The position numbers and the translations under genes are program-made. From positions 1-64,000 of the forward strand of contig CAAGEP010000005.1 of assembly GCA_900768875.1 (NCBI GenBank): a DNA stretch of 64,000 nt, given 5' to 3'. The notes under the pieces were generated by a model. It was not told the origin of the DNA, made no database searches, and saw nothing but the letters and a program-made list of their open reading frames with translations. This stretch comes from Alphaproteobacteria bacterium. Lineage in GTDB: Bacteria > Pseudomonadota > Alphaproteobacteria > CAAGCB01 > CAG-977. Each line of letters begins with the position of its first letter. Positions within the stretch are counted from its first letter, which is position 1. Below, piece by piece: positions 33,789 to 40,865 of the stretch.

Positions 33789-34751
33789 ATGGTAGAACTA
33801 AAATACTTTGACATACCTAAGTATCCCGAAGCCTTTTTAAAAACGAAACTCGGGAAAAAGTGTTTATTTTACAGTGTCCTCCCTTATCTGTGTGAATGCG
33901 GTTCTTCTCGTAAAAAAGGAAAAAATTCAAAATTTAATAAATGCAAAGCACTATGTTCTCAGATAAAGATAGATATGCTTATAAATCGTATTTACAAAAA
34001 CAAACATAAAAAGGATTCAGAAAGCAATCAATGTAATAATCTTGAAGAAGAATTAATGATTTCTTGCTTAAAACAAACAATTCCATATAGCGTTTTAACA
34101 AAAAAAGAAAAGCTGACAAAATACGAAATGGCTTTAAAAGAAGAACTTATATTTTTTAAAGATTATTCAAAATATAAGGATAAATATAGCCGAAGGGATA
34201 TTATTATTAGCTTGACAGAACGAATGCCGTCTTTCCTTAAACTGTATTCTATTGCGGCAGAGTGTAAAAGAGTTATTGAAAAAGAAAAAAATTATTCGTT
34301 ACAACTAGTTGCAGAAAAACAATTTCCTAAAATAACAAAGGCTGAAAACAGTACTCACCCAAGATATGATTTTCTAGAGGATGAAAAATTTATGCCTTTA
34401 ATGCCTCTAATTTATGGTTTGTTTCATTGTTTTAAAGATGAAAAATCTATTCCTTTTTACGTATTAGATAAAACGGCCAAAGGAAAGACAAAAAGATTTG
34501 TACAATTTGATGGCATAAAATCTTCTTCCGTTGACGGATTGCTTGAATACATAGACGACAGAAGCAGAAAAAAATATATATACAAGGAAGAAGACGGAAC
34601 AAAAGACAATAAAGACTTCTTATTTAAAAATAAAGCATTTTTATGTGACAATTTTTCCTCTGTCATTACAGATACAAACAATCTCTCATGCGATTTATTA
34701 AATTGTTGTAATAAAGTTAGTAAGCAGTATTATTTCTCCTTCAAGCAGTGA
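33789..34751 (+). CDS. Unrecognised AT-rich protein
   Basis: A 320-residue protein with no family I recognise. It is basic and lysine-rich, with several cysteines (CECGSSRKKGKNSKFNKCKALC near 35-55; CDLLNCCNK near the end). No membrane segment, signal peptide or P-loop is visible. Composition is much more AT-rich than the chromosome average, which indicates recent transfer. It is the first of three same-strand genes (33789, 34901, 35511) that end with the HUH-RecQ protein, so it likely belongs to that element. No good ribosome-binding site is visible before ATG 33789. Confidence 0.65.
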   Translation: MVELKYFDIPKYPEAFLKTKLGKKCLFYSVLPYLCECGSSRKKGKNSKFNKCKALCSQIKIDMLINRIYKNKHKKDSESNQCNNLEEELMISCLKQTIPYSVLTKKEKLTKYEMALKEELIFFKDYSKYKDKYSRRDIIISLTERMPSFLKLYSIAAECKRVIEKEKNYSLQLVAEKQFPKITKAENSTHPRYDFLEDEKFMPLMPLIYGLFHCFKDEKSIPFYVLDKTAKGKTKRFVQFDGIKSSSVDGLLEYIDDRSRKKYIYKEEDGTKDNKDFLFKNKAFLCDNFSSVITDTNNLSCDLLNCCNKVSKQYYFSFKQ

Positions 34752-34900
34752 TTTGGCATCCCTATTTTCTAAAATTTGAGGGGTGAATTCCCCGTATGGA
34801 TCTCAAAAAATTCCCTGTCTAAACTGAATATATGAAGCGGGTGAAAAAGTACTTTTCTCCTAGAGCTTCTTTAAATTCAATTTAGGAAAGGAAATTTTCC

Positions 34901-35509
34901 ATGTCTAAATATATTTTAAAAAAGCGTATTCAGAAAATGGCAAAATACGCTCATTCTATTGAAAGAGGAAACAAAGCTTTATATGATTTTATGTATGAAG
35001 CTTGCGAAATGATTCTTAATCACGCAGAGGACGCAAAAAAAGCACTGCAAATCGATAATGACATCGAAAAGGGGATAATAGAATACTTTTTCCCCAAAAA
35101 AACAGATGAAAAATCTTGCGAAAAACAACGACGCAATATGTATATCCGAGCTTTAAAAAAATTGGCCAGTGCAGAATCTCTCAGAGCTGCCGAAAAAATG
35201 TTGGATGAAAAAGGGGTATATGCCCTCTCAAGAAACAACAAAAATGAAGGTGTTGACGATAGTAATGTTTCTGAACAGGTTGATGATGAATTTAGCGACG
35301 AACAGGAAAATATTCAAAATATAAAACTGCCTACGAAGGATGAATTTAGGACGTTACTCAAACAAAAGAATGCCTTCTATAAGTCCGTGATCATCCTAAA
35401 ATATGAGGACAAATACATTGCTGTTACAAAACAGTCAATTCATAAAAAAATATGCGAATGGATAAAAACGAATCAGGTCGAAGTGATTTCATTGTTTGAT
35501 GAAGGTTGA
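34901..35509 (+). CDS. Unrecognised AT-rich protein upstream of the HUH-RecQ gene
   Basis: A 202-residue protein. The N-terminal ~110 residues are helical and basic (KKRIQKMAKYAHSIERGNKALYDF), an acidic linker follows (VDDSNVSEQVDDEFSDEQEN, 117-136), and a ~60-residue C-terminal domain has alternating charged and hydrophobic residues (FYKSVIILKYEDKYIAVTKQ). No known motif. GGAAAGGAAATTTTCC precedes the ATG. The stop codon ends one base before the chosen start of the HUH-RecQ gene, whose ribosome-binding site lies inside this gene, so the two are translationally linked and probably work together. Confidence 0.7.
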   Translation: MSKYILKKRIQKMAKYAHSIERGNKALYDFMYEACEMILNHAEDAKKALQIDNDIEKGIIEYFFPKKTDEKSCEKQRRNMYIRALKKLASAESLRAAEKMLDEKGVYALSRNNKNEGVDDSNVSEQVDDEFSDEQENIQNIKLPTKDEFRTLLKQKNAFYKSVIILKYEDKYIAVTKQSIHKKICEWIKTNQVEVISLFDEG

Positions 35510-35510
35510 T

Positions 35511-37286
35511 ATGGGGCAACGCAATATGATCAAAACGAAAAGCTCCGAACTTGAGAAGCGTGTTGATTTGATCTCTCGGGCTGTTTGTCAGGGAAAGGGG
35601 GCGTCGCAACAGCGGCGTTCCCTCCTGAACAAACTGAAAGACAAACTTACTAGTCGCATACCTTATCCAACCTTTGCCGACCCGCGTTATGTCGAACAGT
35701 TTACTGACACAAAAAGGAGCGAACTTAAAGCTCTTGACCTGTCAGATGCGTTCTTCTTAACGGTCAATATTATGGACGGTAAAATGCCCCAGACGAGAAA
35801 AACAGTTTTATTATCGCCGTCAGAACTTCTTGATTTTAACATTTCTCAGCAATTGAATAACCTTCGGAAACGACTGACGGAATTGGAAAATGCGTGCGGA
35901 TATATTACTGCTGAAGTGAAGTATGACGAACGATTTGATGCCTTTATTCCTCATTTCCATATTCTGATTTTGGGAATGACCGAAAAAGACTTGGAGCAAT
36001 GGTGCGAACGCTTTTATTGCGAAAAAGAAGAAGTCTCTTTGTCACCGAGTTTTTTGAAAAAACACAAGAAAGTCGATCCCTATTTACTATATTTTCCTGT
36101 ATCGTTGAAGCCGTATCTAATTGAAAAGGTCGAATCTGATAGGGTTTGCAATTATATGATGAAATGCTCGACCTACTGTAAAAAGTATGTCCCGTATCGA
36201 TGCAAGATTCGAGAAGATAAAAAACATCCTCATGTGCGCCCTCCATTAAATGCGTCTATCGAACATTTATTATGGCTTGATCAGTTGTCGCAGAAGTATG
36301 TGATGACTCCGTTTCATGTAGAAAAATTGAATGCAGTGAAATCGAATTTCACTGGGGAAAATGAAAAAAACGACGATGGATGCGTTAAAACGGGTCAAAG
36401 ACGTGAAGGATTGGGTGGAAGTGGGGAAAGAAGTGTTCAAAACAATACGGTTGTCACCCCTATAAAAACGCGAAAAGGCGCATTACGCTATCTTGGATAC
36501 ACGTCATTCCGTGAAGCTCAAGAAGATGCCGTCAATTTCATTTTGAAGCAAAAAAGAAGCCTGCTTGTTTTAAAAACATCCTTTGGCAAAAGCTTATGTT
36601 TCGCGGTAGCCGCACTAAAAACAAAGGGTGTCTGCGTTGTCATTGAGCCTCTTATCGCTGTTATGGAAGATCAGGTTTCAAAATTAAATAGACAAATTCC
36701 AGATATTGCGACAACAATTAACAGCAATCTATCGCCGACGAAAAAACAGAAAGAACTGATCGACATTTCAACAGGAAAGGTAAAATTCGTTTTCATTTCG
36801 CCGGAAACACTTAAAAACAAGGATGTTCAAGACGCTCTATGCAAAATCGGCGTTGGTTTGTTTGTCGTTGATGAAGCGCATTGCATTGACTTATATGCCC
36901 GTGAAAACGAAAAAGCCAATGATAAAGCCGATAAAAAATTCAGACCGGACTATGGAAAGCTTTTAAAAAGAATGAATGGGATTTCTCCGAAAGCTCTTGT
37001 TACAGCATTGACCGGAAGCATTGATCAACGCGGCAGAAATCTGATTTGTAAAGAGCTTGATATTCCAAAAGAAAACATGTTAATGCATGATCTTGACAGA
37101 CCGGAAATCTCCTATGAGGTTATGGAACGCAAGACGACCGGTATGAAGCCTTTGTGCGAGTTGATAAAACCGCACATCGGAAAGGATACAGTCCTGATAT
37201 TTTGCGCCTATCGTGACCACGTTACTGCCGTATCAAGCGGATTAAAAAAAAAGGAATATAGACTGTTTTACATTTTTAGGGGGTGA
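35511..37286 (+). CDS. HUH (Rep-like) endonuclease fused to RecQ-type helicase, frame-disrupted
   Basis: A 591-residue ORF from ATG 35511 (GAAGG 5 nt upstream). Numbering from here, residues ~80-230 carry the three Rep motifs: FFLTVNI (motif 1), PHFHILILG with the HxH pair His148/His150 (motif 2), and NYMMKCSTYCKKY with candidate nucleophiles Tyr215 and Tyr222 (motif 3). After a ~80-residue linker a RecQ-like SF2 helicase begins: YLGYTSFREAQ, Walker A KTSFGKSLCF, EPLIAVMEDQV, DEAH-box VVDEAHCID and motif IV LIFCAYRDHV. The frame then breaks at nine A residues (37244-37252); motifs V-VI continue at 37253-37620 one frame on. A fused nickase-helicase recalls rolling-circle replicons. Confidence 0.72.
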   Translation: MGQRNMIKTKSSELEKRVDLISRAVCQGKGASQQRRSLLNKLKDKLTSRIPYPTFADPRYVEQFTDTKRSELKALDLSDAFFLTVNIMDGKMPQTRKTVLLSPSELLDFNISQQLNNLRKRLTELENACGYITAEVKYDERFDAFIPHFHILILGMTEKDLEQWCERFYCEKEEVSLSPSFLKKHKKVDPYLLYFPVSLKPYLIEKVESDRVCNYMMKCSTYCKKYVPYRCKIREDKKHPHVRPPLNASIEHLLWLDQLSQKYVMTPFHVEKLNAVKSNFTGENEKNDDGCVKTGQRREGLGGSGERSVQNNTVVTPIKTRKGALRYLGYTSFREAQEDAVNFILKQKRSLLVLKTSFGKSLCFAVAALKTKGVCVVIEPLIAVMEDQVSKLNRQIPDIATTINSNLSPTKKQKELIDISTGKVKFVFISPETLKNKDVQDALCKIGVGLFVVDEAHCIDLYARENEKANDKADKKFRPDYGKLLKRMNGISPKALVTALTGSIDQRGRNLICKELDIPKENMLMHDLDRPEISYEVMERKTTGMKPLCELIKPHIGKDTVLIFCAYRDHVTAVSSGLKKKEYRLFYIFRG

Positions 37287-37620
37287 TACCAACAATACGG
37301 AAGTTCTGGCTAAAGCCCAAGAAAATCCCTGTGTAATTATCGCTACAAAGGCTCTGGGTATGGGAGTCGACATACCCGATGTCCGGCTGGTTGTCCATAT
37401 CGATGCACCGGTCAACCTGATAGAATATGTCCAAGAAACAGGACGTGCCGCCCGTAACGGAGAAGACGCAAAAGCGGTCATTCTTTACCGGAAACCAGAC
37501 TTGTCGCAATTAGAGAGAGATTTCTGCCGAAACGACATTGATCATAACCGGTTTGAAAAGGTTCTCCAGTTTTTAAACAGCGATGGAGTTCGTTCCGTCC
37601 TTTGGAACAGTTTAAAGTAA
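37253..37620 (+). pseudogene. C-terminal RecQ motifs V-VI of the HUH-RecQ protein, in the +1 frame
   Basis: Continuing one frame on, the sequence reads NIDCFTFLGGDTNNTEVLAKA, then VIIATKALGMGVDIPDVRLVVH (motif V) and LIEYVQETGRAARNGED (motif VI with arginine finger), ending with a ~45-residue tail. This is exactly the part missing from the ORF at 35511-37286. Skipping one A within the A9 run restores a full-length protein of about 703 residues. The break may be a real pseudogene mutation, a sequencing indel in a homopolymer, or a site of transcriptional slippage. Confidence 0.75.
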
Positions 37621-37621
37621 C

Positions 37622-38950
37622 TCAGACGTGCTTAACGTCATTCAACAGCCAGTCAATGACGTTAAGCCGTTTAATCCCTTTTGTTTCTCCGCTTCCGAAG
37701 TCCAACGACAGGATGAATTTGGGGTAATTGTCGTCAATGGCTTCCAACGGCGCAAGTTCTCTTTGCAGGGTTGTCGGCTCAAGCGCGTAAAGAGCCACCT
37801 GATAATATTCCACTTGTCCACCTGCTTTTTGCGCGACAAAATCAACCTCCAGATTTTTTCCGGCTGAATAAACTTTTCCTACTGAAACCTTATAACCGCG
37901 ACGCAAAAGTTCCAGATAAACGATATTTTCCAGAATATGACCGGCATCAACGTTTTTCTGGCCAAGTAAAGCGGTGCGCAATCCGACATCAACAACATAA
38001 TACTTCGCATTGCTCTCCAGATATTTTTTGCCCTTTATGTCATAGCGTTCGCATTTATATAAAAGATAGCTGTCCAACAGCCCTTTCAGATAAACATCTA
38101 TCGACGGAGCGGAAACATTGTATCCGGCAGCTTTTAATCCGCGTTCAACACTTCGCAAAGATGTTTCGTTTCCGATATTGTCAAACATATAACGCACGAC
38201 CGAATCCAATTTATTGGAATCGGCTATATTGAACCGCCGCACAATATCCTTTTGCAAAGTGTTCATATAAACCGTGTCGTGCAGATAGTCGTTAATCATT
38301 TGACGATCAAAGGCAATGTTGACTGTTTGCGGAAAACCGCTTTCTGTTATATATTTGGTATAAATGGCTTGCAAATCATGCCGTTTTAAAAAATCTTCGC
38401 GATTTTCGGGAACTTTAAGACGGATCATACTGTCATAAGCATTATAATATTCCGCAAAAGAATACGGCAGCATTTTGATTTCGACATACCGTCCGCCGAA
38501 AGCATTCGCCAAATCGCTTGAAAACATATACGCATTTGAACCGGTTAAATAGACATCAACGTTGTCTCTTAACCGCAACGCATTTGCGAACTGCTCCCAG
38601 TTCTCCAAAAGCTGAATCTCATCTATAAAGACATAATTCATTTTGTTTTTTTGAAGACTTTTCAAAACATAGTCCAACAACGTTTCATACGAACACAGTC
38701 TTTTGTTTTCCGTCAGCGTCAAGCCGATTTCTTTTGTTTCTACAGAATCTTCCAAATTTATGCTGATTATTTGTTCGTCTGTTGCCAAATTCTTCATTAT
38801 CAGATTGGCTTGAAACAGCTCAAACAGTTTCGATTTACCGCAACGCCGAACGCCGGTCACAATTTTGACCAGATCATTTTGCCCCACCCATTTCGATAAA
38901 TCCTGAAGGTATTTAGGTCTGTCAATAAGCTGTATCGAAGCTTTTTTCAT
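37622..38950 (-). CDS. P-loop ATPase of the AAA_14/DUF4143 family
   Basis: A 442-residue ATPase: IDRPKYLQDLSKWVGQNDLVKIVTGVRRCGKS with Walker A GVRRCGKS (~32-39), Walker B-like YVFIDEIQLL and sensor-like VYLTGSNAYMFSSD. A C-terminal DUF4143-like region (LRRGYKVSVGKVYSAGKNLEVDFVAQK) has the ExD...K arrangement of a PD-(D/E)xK-like fold. Such ATPases are common in genomic islands and their function is unclear; DNA binding or toxin-like roles have been suggested. It converges on the HUH-RecQ gene with only 1 nt between stop codons and has its own promoter and palindrome upstream. Confidence 0.85.
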   Translation of the reverse strand: MKKASIQLIDRPKYLQDLSKWVGQNDLVKIVTGVRRCGKSKLFELFQANLIMKNLATDEQIISINLEDSVETKEIGLTLTENKRLCSYETLLDYVLKSLQKNKMNYVFIDEIQLLENWEQFANALRLRDNVDVYLTGSNAYMFSSDLANAFGGRYVEIKMLPYSFAEYYNAYDSMIRLKVPENREDFLKRHDLQAIYTKYITESGFPQTVNIAFDRQMINDYLHDTVYMNTLQKDIVRRFNIADSNKLDSVVRYMFDNIGNETSLRSVERGLKAAGYNVSAPSIDVYLKGLLDSYLLYKCERYDIKGKKYLESNAKYYVVDVGLRTALLGQKNVDAGHILENIVYLELLRRGYKVSVGKVYSAGKNLEVDFVAQKAGGQVEYYQVALYALEPTTLQRELAPLEAIDDNYPKFILSLDFGSGETKGIKRLNVIDWLLNDVKHV

Positions 38951-38968
38951 CGTGGGTTCTCCGTTTTA

Positions 38969-39006
38969 TGTAAACACATTGTAGTTTACAATTTTTGCAA
39001 AATCAA
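38969..39006 (-). promoter_or_regulatory. Promoter and overlapping palindromic operator of the DUF4143 ATPase gene
   Basis: On the minus strand, TTGATT (39001-39006), a 17-nt spacer and TACAAT (38978-38983) form a good promoter. The perfect inverted repeat TGTAAAC (38969-38975) / GTTTACA (38984-38990) straddles the -10 box, so a repressor bound there would block initiation. Two TTTGCAAAAT copies lie further upstream. The rest of 38951-39572 holds only the integrase relic listed separately. Confidence 0.55.
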
Positions 39007-39065
39007 TGAATTTGTAAAATACTGTTTGCAAAATATGATTTTTATCATTTTTGAAAAGCAATCCT

Positions 39066-39480
39066 TTATTCCCGGTACAAGCGGCTTAAATCCAATCCCT
39101 TATAAATAAGTCCGGAATTGACGGTTTCTTGCAGGTTTTCAAGCACGCTTTCGCCGTAATGGTCTGCTAACGTTTTACCCTTTGAACCGCCTTCCCACCC
39201 GCAAATGCGGCAGACGTCGTCTTCCGGTGCGCGGTTGCGGCGGAACTCCGTTCTGACCGTATGACGGAAACTGTGAAAGACGTGTTCCGATGTGAATTTT
39301 AACTCCGGCTGTTCTATGCACGTATTCACCGATTCGATGAAGTGGTTGTAGTTGCTGCTGTCGTTCTTGCACGCGTGGAAAATCGCGTTTACCGAACAGA
39401 GCGTATTTTTTTGTTTAAACCTGATTACGGGAAAACGAGCAATCCGCCGCGTCAACGATGTTTTCCAGAATATCACCTTT
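39066..39480 (-). pseudogene. Relic of a tyrosine integrase (catalytic C-terminal part)
   Basis: The minus strand encodes FTSEHVFHSFRHTVRTEFRRNR, CGWEGG...LADHYGESV, which is the HxxRH box and C-terminal region of a phage-type tyrosine recombinase. The expected nucleophile is the tyrosine in DHYG. Upstream, in other frames, are HIVDAADCSF and TKKYALF, homologous to the relic at 7124-7330, followed by stops and deletions, so the gene is broken. It lies 3.8 kb from tRNA-Ser, a usual integration target, and probably marks the enzyme that once mobilised this island. Confidence 0.7.
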
Positions 39481-39572
39481 ATGTAAAGCTTCGGCGAATA
39501 TGATCTTTATGCATCCGATATACTCGTCAAGCGTCTTTTACGTGATGTAGTTTTCTGGATTTCTTCTGCCGG

Positions 39573-40865
39573 TTACTGTTCAAAGAGATTTTTTAAACTT
39601 TCTTTGAAACGCTCTTCGCTGTTTTTCATTTCTGCGGCGAAAGCTGTTAATGTTTCTTCTTTTGGAATAATAAAGGGCTTTAATCCGACAGTTCCGCCAT
39701 GTCCCTGAAGCATTCGGCTGAAAGAATTGTCTTCCTGCGCTGGAAAAGCAAAGAAACCTTCGTCCGCCTTTGTGATATGCAGATAGGAAATCATTTGATA
39801 GCGGTCTTCTCGGGAAACGCCGTTATCAAGCTTTTTATATTTTGCATCAATGATTGTTTTATAGTCGATGCTCAGGAAATCAGGGAACACTTTGTGACCG
39901 TCTGTGTAAACAGGGATTCCTCCTTCTCTTAATTTGTTTCGAGGATGTGTGAAACCGTTTTCTTTTAACAAAGTAGCCAGATATTCCTCCCATAGCCAAG
40001 CCGCATCGAAAATAATGCCGTATGTTTTTTCATCACTGCTCTCGAAAGATAAAGTTTCATGCCGCAGAATCTTTAAGCATAATTTTTGTAAAGTCGTGTA
40101 TTCCGTGAAATACGGGTGACGAACCGGACGCAGATTTTGCGCTATTATTTTTGACCGGTCGTTTCGGACATAAGACGGTGTTGCCGAAACGATTTCATCA
40201 GTGGCCAAGCGTGAATCTTTGTCTGACAGAATAGACGCTGTTGCCAGATTGGAACGGATAAACTCAATCGTGTGCCGGATAAGCTGTGTTAAAGCGTTGT
40301 CCGCTGTTCTTTCGCGCATTTGATAGGCGATGATGCCTTTGAAAGGCGAGTTTTCTTTTAAATGGCGAGAAATATCGATCGTTCCGCGCAAATGCGAATC
40401 ATTACGGAAAAAACGCCGGTAAGTCTTAAACAACCCCTGCCGTAAAGCGTTTTTCAGACAATACGGAAACAAAAGCAAATAAAAGTCCCATACGTCATTT
40501 TGATCAATTCCCGTTTGAAGATTTAGCACGTTAATTCCAAAAACTTTTTGCAACATATACGGCAAAAAGAACTGCTTGTCCGATTCATCAAAGCGGGATC
40601 GGATAAAAAATCGGATATCGTTAATGCCGAAAAAGCCCAATACATTTCCGGTTTGGATTTTACCGCCGTTTAAAGTGATAAGCGTCTGATCGTCAATGCC
40701 GTCGTCATTATCACCTAAGGATTTGGGGAAAATCAGTAAGTCCGGATTTTTTTCGCTTAATTCCCGTATGGTTATACCGGCAATCGGAGCGACGGCGTTC
40801 CGAACGGAATCGGAGCACTCTATGCCGGTATAATCGTTATCTTCCAGATAAAAAGGTGTCGTCAT
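39573..40865 (-). CDS. mcrC: McrC-like nuclease subunit of an McrBC restriction system
   Basis: A 430-residue protein. The C-terminal nuclease core is VFPDFLSIDYKTIIDAKYKKLD (PD-(D/E)xK: Asp, then Asp-x-Lys), followed by EDRYQMISYLHITKADEGFFAFP, typical of McrC. The N-terminal half (FFGINDIRFFIRSRF; FLPYMLQKVFGINVLNLQTG) matches McrC proteins that contact the McrB ring. With McrB it cleaves DNA carrying modified bases, a GTP-driven defence against modified phage DNA or foreign methylated DNA. Its ATG overlaps the mcrB stop by 4 nt. Confidence 0.88.
   Translation of the reverse strand: MTTPFYLEDNDYTGIECSDSVRNAVAPIAGITIRELSEKNPDLLIFPKSLGDNDDGIDDQTLITLNGGKIQTGNVLGFFGINDIRFFIRSRFDESDKQFFLPYMLQKVFGINVLNLQTGIDQNDVWDFYLLLFPYCLKNALRQGLFKTYRRFFRNDSHLRGTIDISRHLKENSPFKGIIAYQMRERTADNALTQLIRHTIEFIRSNLATASILSDKDSRLATDEIVSATPSYVRNDRSKIIAQNLRPVRHPYFTEYTTLQKLCLKILRHETLSFESSDEKTYGIIFDAAWLWEEYLATLLKENGFTHPRNKLREGGIPVYTDGHKVFPDFLSIDYKTIIDAKYKKLDNGVSREDRYQMISYLHITKADEGFFAFPAQEDNSFSRMLQGHGGTVGLKPFIIPKEETLTAFAAEMKNSEERFKESLKNLFEQ

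Noticed and set aside
34781..34794. Palindrome GGGGTGAATTCCCC after the 33789 gene as a terminator
   Set aside because: The stem is only 4 GC pairs plus AATT and no T-run follows, so termination is not supported.
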